A stretch of 64,000 bases of DNA from Parahoeflea halophila (lineage in GTDB: Bacteria; Pseudomonadota; Alphaproteobacteria; Rhizobiales; Rhizobiaceae): contig NZ_OCPC01000001.1 of assembly GCF_900220985.1 (NCBI RefSeq), forward strand, positions 186,001 to 250,000. The letters run 5' to 3'. Positions within the stretch are counted from its first letter, which is position 1. Every line of letters begins with the position of its first letter. Position numbers and translations under genes: made by a program. This document shows, piece after piece, positions 38,917 through 47,643 of the stretch. Under the pieces are notes generated by a model. That model saw nothing but the letters and a program-made list of their open reading frames with translations, made no database searches and was not told the origin of the DNA.

Positions 38917-39329
38917 TCGAACCAACCCTTGCGCTTCAGACTGCCATTCGTTCGGCGCTCACCACATCGGAAATCACCGCGCTTGTCGCTTTGGACCAAA
39001 TCCGCAGTGGCGGAACACGACCAGACAAGCTGCCGACGATCATCATGAGCGACGGCCAAACGATCTTTCTCGGCAATGCGTCCGGTTCGCAATACATGGC
39101 CCGTGTCTTCGTCGATCTCCACATTTGGGCAATTGAAGACGGCAGCGACACCGCCAAAGCCATCGGCTTCGCCATTTGCAACACACTGAAGGTGACACCG
39201 GAAGGTGACGGCTTTTCGATTGACGAGTTCGGCTTGCCGTCTGTTCGGTGGATGCGTGACCCTGATCCGGAGAAGTCCTTTGCGCACGGGATCATAACCG
39301 TGGAAGCTGTCTTGCGGTGGAGCATCTAA
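38913..39329 (+). CDS. DUF3168 family tail completion protein
   Basis: About 138 residues from the ATG at 38913, overlapping the previous stop (ATGA). It begins MIEPTLALQTAIRSALTTSE and contains QYMARVFVDLHIWAIEDGSD, matching DUF3168, the lambda gpU/GTA gp8-like terminator of the tail tube. This implies that the element's ancestor had a siphovirus tail. Confidence 0.8.
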   Translation: MIEPTLALQTAIRSALTTSEITALVALDQIRSGGTRPDKLPTIIMSDGQTIFLGNASGSQYMARVFVDLHIWAIEDGSDTAKAIGFAICNTLKVTPEGDGFSIDEFGLPSVRWMRDPDPEKSFAHGIITVEAVLRWSI

Positions 39330-39643
39330 TGCGCGCCGGAAAGCTTGATCGCACGATCTCAGTCGAGCGGAAAACAGAAACCGTTTATGAGACCGGTGCA
39401 GTTGTTACGGATTGGCTTGCCATCGCCACTGTTCGCGCAGAAGTCGTCACCCAATCAGCGGATGAGTTTCTAACCGGGTTTGGCAAGGCCGAAAGCGGCA
39501 ACGTGATCTTCCGCGTTCGATATCTGCACGACGTGACGACCGCCGACCGCGTGATCTGTGACGGGAAGATATATGACCTTAAAGAAGTGATCGAAGTCGG
39601 CAGACGGCGCGCGCTCGAACTTCGAGCGGCGACAACCTCATGA
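39329..39643 (+). CDS. Phage head-tail adaptor / head closure protein
   Basis: About 104 residues from the ATG at 39329 (TAATG overlap with the preceding stop). It begins MRAGKLDRTISVERKTETVY and ends with YLHDVTTADRVICDGKIYDL, then KEVIEVGRRRALELRA, the pattern of the SPP1 gp16/HK97 gp7-like head closure family. Confidence 0.85.
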   Translation: MRAGKLDRTISVERKTETVYETGAVVTDWLAIATVRAEVVTQSADEFLTGFGKAESGNVIFRVRYLHDVTTADRVICDGKIYDLKEVIEVGRRRALELRAATTS

Positions 39644-40047
39644 CGCATCTTCGCGGTGTAAAGCCGTCCATCGAACGCGACAGCAATCCGTTGAAGAAGG
39701 CACCGGCAGCACCGAAGAATCTTTCGACTTTCGCCCGTGCCGAATGGAAGCGGATCATGCCCAGCCTTATCGCTCGCGGCATCATCACCAGCGCCGACCT
39801 CGGCGGCGTTGAAGACTATTGCCGGGCTCGCGGCCTTGTTCGTGAAATCGAAGACGTGCTTCGCGCATCCGGTGAAATCGATCCAAAGCTTTGCCGCCTT
39901 CAGGACAAGACAATGCAGACGGCTCGGCAGCTCGCGTCTGAATATGGCTTGTCGCCTGTATCGCGCGCTCGCATCGGCAGCACCGCGAATGACGACGATG
40001 AAGACGATAACCCGCTGACCATCGGCAAGAACCGCCGACATGGCTAA
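39640..40047 (+). CDS. terS: Terminase small subunit, P27 family
   Basis: A 135-residue protein. It contains APKNLSTFARAEWKRIMPSL, GIITSADLGGVEDYCRARGL and LQDKTMQTARQLASEYGLSP followed by RAR, the arrangement of the P27 small terminase family that recognises DNA for packaging. It overlaps the head closure gene by 4 bp and the large terminase gene by 8 bp. In most HK97-like phages it precedes the portal; here it comes after the connector genes. Confidence 0.85.
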   Translation: MTHLRGVKPSIERDSNPLKKAPAAPKNLSTFARAEWKRIMPSLIARGIITSADLGGVEDYCRARGLVREIEDVLRASGEIDPKLCRLQDKTMQTARQLASEYGLSPVSRARIGSTANDDDEDDNPLTIGKNRRHG

Positions 40048-41680
40048 GAGCGCATTCCCTGACTGGATTTATGACGGCTCGCCGATTCCTGACCCTTTTG
40101 GGTATGGACAGGAAGCCGTCGATTTCATCCAAGCCCTGAAACACCCGGCGAGCCCGGCCCCGAAAGGGCGCTTTCAGCTCTTCGATTTTCAGGAACGTAT
40201 GACGCGCCGGATTTACGGACCACGCAACCCGGACGGCTCGCGAGCCGTGCGCACCGTGTTTCTCATGCTTCCGCGCGGCAACAGGAAGACCAGCATCGCC
40301 GCCGCATGGGCGCTCTTGCACACCATTGGTCCGGAAGCCCGGCCCGCTGGACAGGCAATCTTTGCCGCATCTGATCGCGAACAAGCGGGTATTGGCTTCA
40401 AAGAAGCGGCCAATATCGTTCGCGAAGACCATCGCCTTGTGGCGGCGACACGCATCTATGACGCGCACAATTCAGCGAAGAAGATCATCAGTCGTTCGAA
40501 CAAGGCCGAATTGCTCGCCGTATCGAGCGACGGCGCGGCGCAACACGGCAAGACTCCTTCTTTCGTGCTGGTCGATGAGATTCACGCTTGGAAAGGGCGT
40601 GATCTTTGGGAAGCGCTCAAGTCGGGGATGGCGAAGGTTCCCGACACGTTGATGATCATCGCGACCACCGCCGGGCGAGGACAGGAGAACATCGGCTTCG
40701 AACTCTTCGACTATGCACACAAAGTCGCTACCGGCGAGATTGCTGACCCGTCCTTTCTGCCGATCATTTTTCAAGCTGAGTCCGGTGATGATTGGCGTTC
40801 GGAAGAAATTTGGCACAAGATCAATCCCGGCCTTGCGCACGGTTTCCCTGACCTTGGCGGCTTGCGCACCATAGCGAATGAAGCCGAACACCGGCCCGCC
40901 GAACGCTTCGCTTTCCAGCAATTCCATCTGAATATCTGGCAAGCCGCTTCCCGCGATCCCCTCTTTGACATGCAGGTATGGGATGCTGGCCAAGACGCGA
41001 ACTTTGATCTTGCCGATCTTGAAGCCCTGCCTTGCTGGATTGGCGTTGATCTGTCCCGGTCTGGCGACCTCACCGCCATTGTCGCCGCATGGCGGCACGA
41101 TGACGGGCGTATCTCGCTTCACCCTTGGTTCTTCCTGCCCGGCGACGGCATTGAGGAAAAGGCGCGACTTGAGCAAGTCCCTTACACCCGCTGGCGCGAC
41201 GATGGCCTTTTGAACGTCATTGACGGCCCGGTAATCGAGCCGGACGCCATTGCTGACAAGATCATTGATATTTGCGGCACCTATGACGTTCGAGAAGTTG
41301 TTTTCGATCCCTCGCTTGCCGGGCCGGTTATGGGCAAGCTCATGGATCACGGCGTTAACGTGCTTCAGGTTCGGCAAACTCCGGTGAACATGCACGGTCC
41401 GATTTGCGACCTTGAGCGCGTCGTCAACGGCAAGCGCGTTCGCCACGGCGCGCACCCGATCCTTCGCCAGCACTTCGATAGCGTAGTCGTCAAGCGCGCC
41501 ACCAATGCGGGCGCCCTGACGACAATGCACAAGGGCACGCGCCATTCCAATCATATCGACGGCGCTGTTGCGTCCGCGCTCGCCGTCTTCCGGGCGGCTG
41601 CGAACGACAATCAGCCCTCGATTTTCGACCTCGACCCCGACGAATATGACCGGCTTCAGGATGAAGCCGAAGCCGCATAA
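40040..41680 (+). CDS. terL: Terminase large subunit
   Basis: A 546-residue packaging motor. The ATPase domain has a Walker A-like LPRGNRKTS (residues about 77-85) and Walker B FVLVDEIHAW (Asp179, Glu180), with the coupling motif IIATTAGRG. The nuclease domain starts with GVDLSRSGDLT (Asp337) and has later acidic residues in VVFDPSLAG and HSNHIDGAVASALA. All key residues are present, so packaging should be possible. Confidence 0.93.
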   Translation: MAKSAFPDWIYDGSPIPDPFGYGQEAVDFIQALKHPASPAPKGRFQLFDFQERMTRRIYGPRNPDGSRAVRTVFLMLPRGNRKTSIAAAWALLHTIGPEARPAGQAIFAASDREQAGIGFKEAANIVREDHRLVAATRIYDAHNSAKKIISRSNKAELLAVSSDGAAQHGKTPSFVLVDEIHAWKGRDLWEALKSGMAKVPDTLMIIATTAGRGQENIGFELFDYAHKVATGEIADPSFLPIIFQAESGDDWRSEEIWHKINPGLAHGFPDLGGLRTIANEAEHRPAERFAFQQFHLNIWQAASRDPLFDMQVWDAGQDANFDLADLEALPCWIGVDLSRSGDLTAIVAAWRHDDGRISLHPWFFLPGDGIEEKARLEQVPYTRWRDDGLLNVIDGPVIEPDAIADKIIDICGTYDVREVVFDPSLAGPVMGKLMDHGVNVLQVRQTPVNMHGPICDLERVVNGKRVRHGAHPILRQHFDSVVVKRATNAGALTTMHKGTRHSNHIDGAVASALAVFRAAANDNQPSIFDLDPDEYDRLQDEAEAA

Positions 41681-41692
41681 GGATTTGTGAAA

Positions 41693-44389
41693 ATGGATGA
41701 CGGCCAACGCCTCTTAGTCACCCTTGAAGCTCGCGTGAACAAGTATGAGCGCGACCTGGAGCGTGCGCACGGCAAGACCGGTAAGAACTTCCGTTCGATG
41801 CGAAAGGAAGCCGAGAAGGCCGGAACAGGCATTGAGAAGGCTATGAACGGCGCTTCTAAGTCACTTTCGGCGTTCGGCAAAGGCTTGATCGGTGGCGTCG
41901 TCGGCGGGTTAGCTATCGGCGGGCTTGATCAGATCATTTCCCGCGTCGGCGACGTCGCGAAAGGCGTTGCGAACATCGGCAGCGAAGCTAAGCGTGCCGG
42001 TCTCAGCAGCAAGGCGTTTCAGGAACTCAAGTTCGTCGCGGAACAGAACCGGATTGAGGTTGATGCACTTGTCGATGGCATGAAGGAACTCAGCCTTCGC
42101 GCCGACGAATTCATCACCACCGGCAAGGGCAGCGCCGCCGATGCATTCCAGCGGCTTGGCTTTTCGGCACAAGAGCTGAAGCGGAAGCTTGCTGACCCTT
42201 CGGCTTTGCTGGTCGAAATCATCGGCAGGCTTGAGCAACTGGACAAGGCCGCGCAGATCCGCATCGCCGATGAAATCTTCGGCGGCACGGGCGGCGAGCG
42301 GTTCGTCGCCCTGATCGATCAGGGCGCGGAAGGCATTCGCCAGACCATCAAGGAAGCGAACGACCTTGGCCTTGTCCTCGATGAGGACATCATTCGCCGC
42401 GCCGATGAGATTGACCGGAAGTTCTCGAAAATTGCCCAGACAGTCGGAACGGCTCTGAAGGGCGCAATCGTCGAAGTGGTTAGCGCCATGAGCGATTGGC
42501 TCGACCGCCTCAATAAGGTCGAAGAACAGACAGACCGCAACATTCAGCGCCGCCTCGCCGAAGTCTATGCACAGCGCCAAGAGGTTCAGGAGAATCTTGC
42601 CGGTGCGACCAATGACCGGCAACGCGGTTTGTGGGCAAACCAGCTTCGGCAACTCACCGAAGAGGCCTTGAAGCTTCGCGACATTCTCGACCGGCGCACC
42701 GGCTACGATGAGAATTTCATCTACAAGACCGGCAAGGACGCCAAGGGCGCAACATCGCCGGTCAGAGATCTCAATGACGCTCTATCTGGCACCGGCAGCA
42801 CTGCCAGTAAATCGGTTTCGGGCATAAAAAATTATGCCGACGCGATTCGAGCGCTGAAGAATGAAATCCCTGAGCTGGCGGCGAACTTGCGCGACCTGGA
42901 TGCCAAGGCCCGCATTGATGAAACCTACCGGATAGCGCTTGCCAAAGCTCAAGGGCAGCGGGAGGTGGCCCTTGCCAATGAAATGCGCGGTCAAGCGCTC
43001 GCGTCTCTTTCGATCCGGTCCGCTACCGACGACCCGGCGAACTACCTATCGACCCTCCTCGCCAAAGGACGCGGTGCGGACAGCATCAACGGCATGGCCG
43101 GTGAGTTCCGCGAGAAGCTGGCGAAAATGATTGCGTCCATGCCCGACGATCTCAGGGGCATGGTGACAATCAATTCGGGCTTCCGATCGATCGAAAGGCA
43201 ACAGCAGCTTTGGCTTGCTGCATTGAAGAAATACGGCTCACCGGAAGCCGCTCGCAAGTGGGTGGCCCCTCCTGGCAACTCGCAACACAACAAGGGCAAC
43301 GCAGCCGATCTTGGTTATGGAAACGACCGGGCTCGGGAATGGGTTCACGCCAACGCCAATCGCTTCGGCCTGTCCTTCCCGCTCAGCAATGAGAATTGGC
43401 ACATTGAGGATTCGAATGCGCGAAGTGGTCAGGTTGCCGCTGAAATCGAGCGCCTGACCTCGGCAGCGAAATCGCAATCAGACGCATACAGACAGATCAT
43501 CTCCGGCGCTCGCGACCATACGGCGGCACAACGGACCGAACAGCAGGCTCTTGGTATGTCTGCCCAGCAGGCGCAGGCGTTCCGCTATGAACAGCAGATG
43601 CTCGCACAAGCCCAACGTGAAGGTATCTCCCTGACGGCGCAGCAGCGACAGGAAATCGCACAGTTGGCGCAGGGGATGGCGAGAGCGGACGCTAGCGTTG
43701 AGCTATATGCCGCGTCGCAGGAACAGGCTGGCAAGGTGTCTCAGTTCTTCGGTGAGCAAGCCGTAGATGCGCTGAGCGGACTTCTCACCGGCACCATGAC
43801 CGCCGAACAGGCACTCAAGCAGCTTCTCCAAACTTTGATCCGGGCAACCCTTCAAGCCGCTATCCTTGGCGAAGGTCCGCTTGCCGGATTGTTTGGCGGC
43901 GGCAGCAAGATGGAAATGCCATCGGCAGGTGGCGGCGGCAAGAAGGGCTTCGGCTCACTGTTCGGTGCTTTGCTTGGCTTCGCGGATGGCGGACCTGTTC
44001 GCGGTCCCGGTAGCGGGACCAGCGACAGCATCCCGGCCCGGCTTTCAAACGGTGAGTTCGTCGTGAACGCCAAGGCCACCGCCAAGAACCGGGCGCTACT
44101 TGAGGCGATCAACAGCGGTCACGTCGCCAGCTTCGCAACCGGCGGGCTTGTCGGCAATGTTCCGGCCCTCGCCCGGCCCGACCTCGCGAGCGCCAATGGT
44201 AGCGCGAGCGGTGATCAGGCGATTTCCATCAACGCCCCGATCACTGTCAACGGATCGGCGGGCACGCCCGAACAGAACGAAGATCTCGCCAAGCGCATGA
44301 GGCGCGAGATGGAGGGCACCATGCGCGGACTGGTTGTCGACGAACTACGGCAGCAAATGCGTCCCGGAAACACCCTAAGCCGCCGATGA
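41693..44389 (+). CDS. Tape measure protein with embedded VanY-type peptidase
   Basis: About 898 residues. The N-terminus is the usual coiled-coil tape measure region (ERAHGKTGKNFRSMRKEAEK, LSSKAFQELKFVAEQNRIEV). Around residues 470-575 there is an M15/VanY-like DD-peptidase domain, TINSGFRSIERQQQLW, with zinc ligands His532 and Asp539 (SQHNKGNAADLGYG) and His570 (NWHIED). The C-terminus (DGGPVRGPGSGTSDSIPARL, SNGEFVVNAKAT) is typical of tape measure proteins. The peptidase probably opens peptidoglycan during DNA entry. A GTG two codons upstream is an alternative start. Confidence 0.88.
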   Translation: MDDGQRLLVTLEARVNKYERDLERAHGKTGKNFRSMRKEAEKAGTGIEKAMNGASKSLSAFGKGLIGGVVGGLAIGGLDQIISRVGDVAKGVANIGSEAKRAGLSSKAFQELKFVAEQNRIEVDALVDGMKELSLRADEFITTGKGSAADAFQRLGFSAQELKRKLADPSALLVEIIGRLEQLDKAAQIRIADEIFGGTGGERFVALIDQGAEGIRQTIKEANDLGLVLDEDIIRRADEIDRKFSKIAQTVGTALKGAIVEVVSAMSDWLDRLNKVEEQTDRNIQRRLAEVYAQRQEVQENLAGATNDRQRGLWANQLRQLTEEALKLRDILDRRTGYDENFIYKTGKDAKGATSPVRDLNDALSGTGSTASKSVSGIKNYADAIRALKNEIPELAANLRDLDAKARIDETYRIALAKAQGQREVALANEMRGQALASLSIRSATDDPANYLSTLLAKGRGADSINGMAGEFREKLAKMIASMPDDLRGMVTINSGFRSIERQQQLWLAALKKYGSPEAARKWVAPPGNSQHNKGNAADLGYGNDRAREWVHANANRFGLSFPLSNENWHIEDSNARSGQVAAEIERLTSAAKSQSDAYRQIISGARDHTAAQRTEQQALGMSAQQAQAFRYEQQMLAQAQREGISLTAQQRQEIAQLAQGMARADASVELYAASQEQAGKVSQFFGEQAVDALSGLLTGTMTAEQALKQLLQTLIRATLQAAILGEGPLAGLFGGGSKMEMPSAGGGGKKGFGSLFGALLGFADGGPVRGPGSGTSDSIPARLSNGEFVVNAKATAKNRALLEAINSGHVASFATGGLVGNVPALARPDLASANGSASGDQAISINAPITVNGSAGTPEQNEDLAKRMRREMEGTMRGLVVDELRQQMRPGNTLSRR

Positions 44390-44398
44390 GCATGAGAG

Positions 44399-44422
44399 GA
44401 TTATTTTCCTTGAAGTCGAGGA
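44399..44422. promoter_or_regulatory. Operator-like inverted repeat 3 upstream of the RHH-like gene
   Basis: GATTATTTTCCT (44399-44410) is an exact copy of 33323-33334 and is followed after 8 bases by AGGA (44419-44422), giving the same TTTTCCT...AGGA inverted form. It lies 45 bp before the next gene. Confidence 0.4.
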
Positions 44423-44466
44423 CCGACTCATCTACACTAAGTAACTAGTCAATCAATGGAGTTGAA

Positions 44467-44904
44467 ATGCCAACCGAAGTCATCCGTATTCCTGCCGAAC
44501 GCCACGCCCAAATCAGGGAGCTTGCCAAGCGGCGAGACCAGACCATCGCCGAATGTGTCGGCGAGCTCATAAGCGCAGAACTTGATCGCACGGGCTTGAT
44601 CGAAACCATCGGCCTTCCACCATTTGAGACAGTGCCCCTTGAAAACGGGAACGTCCATTTCGCTGGTCCGATGGGGGTATTCAATTGGAGCAAACCCACA
44701 TCAAGATCGGTCGCTAATTCTTTCGAAGAGTTCGCGAAACCAGCAAATCGAGAAGCCGCCGAGTTTAATGTCGATGCAGACATCAAGCTCCATCGTGTCG
44801 GAACCTCGGTGAAGATCGAGAACACGGATACAGGTGCTTCGGTCATTGTCGCACCACTGGTCGCCAAAGAAATTGCACGGCTTTTGCGAAAGACCGCCGC
44901 TTAA
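44467..44904 (+). CDS. Possible ribbon-helix-helix regulator
   Basis: A 145-residue protein. The N-terminus (EVIRIPAERHAQIRELAKRR, DQTIAECVGELISAEL) fits a ribbon-helix-helix DNA-binding fold: a short strand followed by two helices. The rest is unknown, with a C-terminal IVAPLVAKEIARLLRK helix. GGAG lies 6 bases before the ATG and an operator-like repeat lies upstream, so self-regulation is plausible. A strong terminator follows. The function is inference from the N-terminus alone. Confidence 0.55.
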   Translation: MPTEVIRIPAERHAQIRELAKRRDQTIAECVGELISAELDRTGLIETIGLPPFETVPLENGNVHFAGPMGVFNWSKPTSRSVANSFEEFAKPANREAAEFNVDADIKLHRVGTSVKIENTDTGASVIVAPLVAKEIARLLRKTAA

Positions 44905-44917
44905 CCGCTATAATAGC

Positions 44918-44963
44918 AAAAACGGACCGGCTGCCGCTGCAAACAGGAGGCCGGTCCGTTTTT
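44918..44963 (+). terminator. Terminator after the RHH-like gene
   Basis: ACGGACCGGC (44922-44931) pairs with GCCGGTCCGT (44950-44959) around an 18-base loop and ends in five T residues at 44963. It separates the structural operon from the genes to its right. Confidence 0.88.
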
Positions 44964-45026
44964 CAATTGCACCCATCCAAAGGCATTTACGTGGGCACTT
45001 CAAATTATAGCCATTCCGCCACCGGA

Positions 45027-45980
45027 ATGCACCAAGAAAATCAGGAAATATTTCCTACATCGTCGCCCCGGCGAGCTGGACGTGATGACAAAAAGGTAAA
45101 CCTTGGACGCGTGAAATCACCCTATCGGGATGCTCGTTTTCGCCAGCGTTTCCAAGGCGTCGAGCGTTCCGGCGATACGGGCACCGGTGCGAGGACTTCA
45201 GTTACCGACGTTGTTAGGTCCTCTCCCCCTACCCCTACCCCAGCACATCAGGCTCACAACACCACGACCAACGAACAAGCAGCAGCAACCGACACACCCG
45301 CCGCAACGGAACCGCTCACCGACAAGGAACAGGCCCGCACGAAACGGTTCTGGAGCCACTACGGCGCTGACACGCCTTTCCTTCCCCAGCACACCACACC
45401 CGCCCCTTGGCGCGACCTGAGCGACGTTGCACGCCTTGAGCAGCTTCATTACGCCGTGGCGAGCTTCGGACCGGCAACCGCGTTCACGCTCAATCTCTCG
45501 CCGGAAGTGGAAGCCCAGGTTCGCAAAGAGTCGAAGGCAGCGAAGTGGATTTCGGCCCGCATCGCACGGCGTCTCTTCGAAGCCCTTGGCCGGAAAGTCG
45601 ACTTCTGGTTTGCCTTCGAGATCACCGAAGGCCATCGGCAGCGCCTTCACCTTCACGGCGAGATTGCCGGGCTTGAGGACACCGATTACTCAGCCGTGCG
45701 CAAAGCCCTCAGATTGGCCGCTGGCGAGTGGAAGCAGGTTCGACAGCATCAAGCCCACCTCAAGCCCGCAAGCATTGTATGGGCAAACTACGCGGCAAAG
45801 CACTCATTCACCGTTCGCCCGCACAAAGGACGCTTTGCGATCCTTTCCCGTCCTATTTCCGGTGATTGGTATTTCGCGACCAACAACCTTCGGAGCACGG
45901 CGAAGGAAATCTACACTTTCCGGCGCGCTGAAGTGCTCAAGCAACAGCTTGAACCGCGTGAATCGACAGCTTCACAGTAA
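45027..45980 (+). CDS. Putative HUH-type replication initiation protein
   Basis: About 317 residues from the ATG at 45027 (a TTG at 44967 would add 20 residues but falls at the edge of the terminator). The N-terminal 100 residues are Pro/Thr/Ala-rich and look disordered. The folded part contains FWFAFEITEGHRQRLHLHGE, with a His-Leu-His (208-210) of the HUH rolling-circle nuclease type, then SIVWANYAAKH and GDWYFATNNLRSTAKEIYTF with candidate catalytic tyrosines. Only part of the HUH pattern can be seen, so the call is tentative. Homologous fold assignment would settle it. Confidence 0.5.
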   Translation: MHQENQEIFPTSSPRRAGRDDKKVNLGRVKSPYRDARFRQRFQGVERSGDTGTGARTSVTDVVRSSPPTPTPAHQAHNTTTNEQAAATDTPAATEPLTDKEQARTKRFWSHYGADTPFLPQHTTPAPWRDLSDVARLEQLHYAVASFGPATAFTLNLSPEVEAQVRKESKAAKWISARIARRLFEALGRKVDFWFAFEITEGHRQRLHLHGEIAGLEDTDYSAVRKALRLAAGEWKQVRQHQAHLKPASIVWANYAAKHSFTVRPHKGRFAILSRPISGDWYFATNNLRSTAKEIYTFRRAEVLKQQLEPRESTASQ

Positions 45981-46014
45981 GCGCTTACTTATTGTTTTAA
46001 TTGAATATTTATTG

Positions 46015-46043
46015 TTGACGTGAGATTCTTCGGCGGCTTATCG
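46015..46043 (+). promoter_or_regulatory. Candidate promoter for the right-hand gene group
   Basis: TTGACG (46015-46020) and TTATCG (46038-46043) are separated by 17 bp, 30 bp before the next start codon, in an AT-rich stretch after the HUH-like gene. Confidence 0.45.
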
Positions 46044-46072
46044 TGGTGCAAATCAACCCGATGGAGCACCGC

Positions 46073-46273
46073 ATGCCAGCCACCAACATCTATTTTCACA
46101 CCGATGCCTATCACGCTGCCCTTGATCGCCTTGAGAGCATAGCCCGCGCCTTTGATCCCGCCGCGCCGGTTTGCCTTCGCAGCGAACTCATCGAAGCCCT
46201 TGGCGACCTGAGCATCTGGCCTATCGAGATTTTCTCCGGCGAGGATGAAAGCGAAATTATTTTGGCTTCATGA
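46073..46273 (+). CDS. Small phage protein, 66 residues, unknown
   Basis: Begins MPATNIYFHTDAYHAALDRL and ends in an acidic tail FSGEDESEIILAS. GGAG lies 6 bases before the ATG at 46073, better than for an ATG four codons earlier. It is compact and acidic with one or two predicted helices. No family recognised. It is the first gene after a candidate promoter. Confidence 0.5.
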   Translation: MPATNIYFHTDAYHAALDRLESIARAFDPAAPVCLRSELIEALGDLSIWPIEIFSGEDESEIILAS

Positions 46274-46338
46274 CTTGCATATTTCTTCCCGTTGCGTTAC
46301 TTTCTGAATGCAACACAACGGCAACGGAACTTAAGCTT

Positions 46339-46848
46339 ATGGCGAAGTCAGTAGCACAACGAGCGCGAGAACACCGGCAACGGCAAAAGGAGAAAATGCG
46401 CGAGGGGCTTTTGGAAGCATCCAAATTACCCGATTACGCAATCACGTCCTTCGAAGAGTTTGTCGGTAATCGCTCTCTGGAATTCTACGAGAACCTTGAC
46501 GCGTTTGGTGTCGACGTTTTGGGCAGTGAACTTAACGAGGCAAAGCAAGAGTTTCGAAGCGAGTTTGAACGCGACGAACCGCTAACCGCGATGCAACGTG
46601 CCGAAGGTCTGGCCAACGTGTTCATTGATGCAGCAACCGAACTCGCGGCTCTCATCAACGCCTACAAGTTGGAAGAGATCGAAACAGCGATAAATGACGC
46701 AGAAGTCCGCAGCGCCAATCTACCTCGCGGCGACGTGGAAGCGCTGAAGGCCTCTTTTGCTGAGATTGAACACTTGAAAGCAATCCAGTCACAACTGCGC
46801 AGGCCGACCCGACATACGATGGCGACTTTCCGCGCAAAACAGGAATGA
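46339..46848 (+). CDS. Hypothetical helical protein of the phage-like element
   Basis: About 169 residues from the ATG at 46339. The N-terminus is basic (KSVAQRAREHRQRQKEKMRE) and the rest is almost wholly helical with alternating charge, such as NAYKLEEIETAINDAEVRSA. It may bind nucleic acid or act as a coiled coil. A longer start at 46270, overlapping the previous stop, is possible. No family recognised. Confidence 0.5.
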   Translation: MAKSVAQRAREHRQRQKEKMREGLLEASKLPDYAITSFEEFVGNRSLEFYENLDAFGVDVLGSELNEAKQEFRSEFERDEPLTAMQRAEGLANVFIDAATELAALINAYKLEEIETAINDAEVRSANLPRGDVEALKASFAEIEHLKAIQSQLRRPTRHTMATFRAKQE

Positions 46849-46854
46849 AGAATT

Positions 46855-46925
46855 CTGCCGGTTCGGCTTCGGCGTCCAAACTTCAGACGAACCGGCAGCA
46901 ATAGCGAGGCAGGCGCTTTCCTGCC
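46855..46925. other. Two strong hairpins in tandem
   Basis: CTGCCGGTTCG (46855-46865) and CGAACCGGCAG (46888-46898) form a perfect 11-bp stem. GGCAGG (46908-46913) and CCTGCC (46920-46925) form a second stem with a 6-base loop. Neither is followed by a T tract, so neither is a typical terminator. They fill the gap before the gene at 46949. Confidence 0.5.
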
Positions 46926-46948
46926 ATCACACAAGGAGAATATCTTAC

Positions 46949-47494
46949 ATGAACACCAACTATACCACCACCCCCGCTGATGGCGCAGTCTGGACCGAAA
47001 AGGAAATGTTCCAACACTTCCTGAACATGACACTCAAGGACTATGACGCCTTCGGCAACATCGTAAATGAGTATGAACCCGACACCCTACTCAGTAGCGC
47101 CGGTGGATATGAAACCCTTGAAGACTTTTTGGATCAGATCCTCGATGATTTCAGCGAATTCGAAGGGCCGGAAACGAGGCTGGATAACATGATTATGGAC
47201 ATGGGGGCTTACATCTCCGCGCTTCGGAAAGTTCGCGCCGCATTCCGCTCCCTAAAACAGCATCACATCATCATTCCACCGGAGCCCGATGAAACCGTTG
47301 ACGGTGCAACTTGGGAAGCATGGGATCGCGCTGCATACGAGGCGGAGAAAAATCCGCGTTTTCGACCCGTGGGGCTCCAACCCTTGGCAGATGACAGTGT
47401 TGATTTCGTCGAGCCCGGCGACAGCCCTGCACCGGAACCCGATTTCGAGGACATGACCGAAGCAGACGAAGAATCAATCCGGGGCGTAGCATAA
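46949..47494 (+). CDS. Hypothetical acidic protein of the phage-like element
   Basis: A 181-residue, strongly acidic protein (many Asp/Glu, for example LEDFLDQILDDFSEFEGPET) with a Pro/Asp/Glu-rich C-terminal tail. AAGGAG stands 11 bases before the ATG. No family recognised. The high negative charge recalls DNA-mimic anti-restriction proteins, but there is no sequence evidence for that role. Confidence 0.55.
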   Translation: MNTNYTTTPADGAVWTEKEMFQHFLNMTLKDYDAFGNIVNEYEPDTLLSSAGGYETLEDFLDQILDDFSEFEGPETRLDNMIMDMGAYISALRKVRAAFRSLKQHHIIIPPEPDETVDGATWEAWDRAAYEAEKNPRFRPVGLQPLADDSVDFVEPGDSPAPEPDFEDMTEADEESIRGVA

Positions 47495-47643
47495 CAAAAA
47501 ACGTTACCAACTCGACCGGGTGCGAACCGCTCCAAACCGAGCGATAACGAACTTCCCGCCGACGCAGATCGGCGGGAAGATTCCACCGACACTTTTTTTC
47601 ACGGCTCACTGTGCTATGCCTCAACGATCAACGAGAGATTCTT

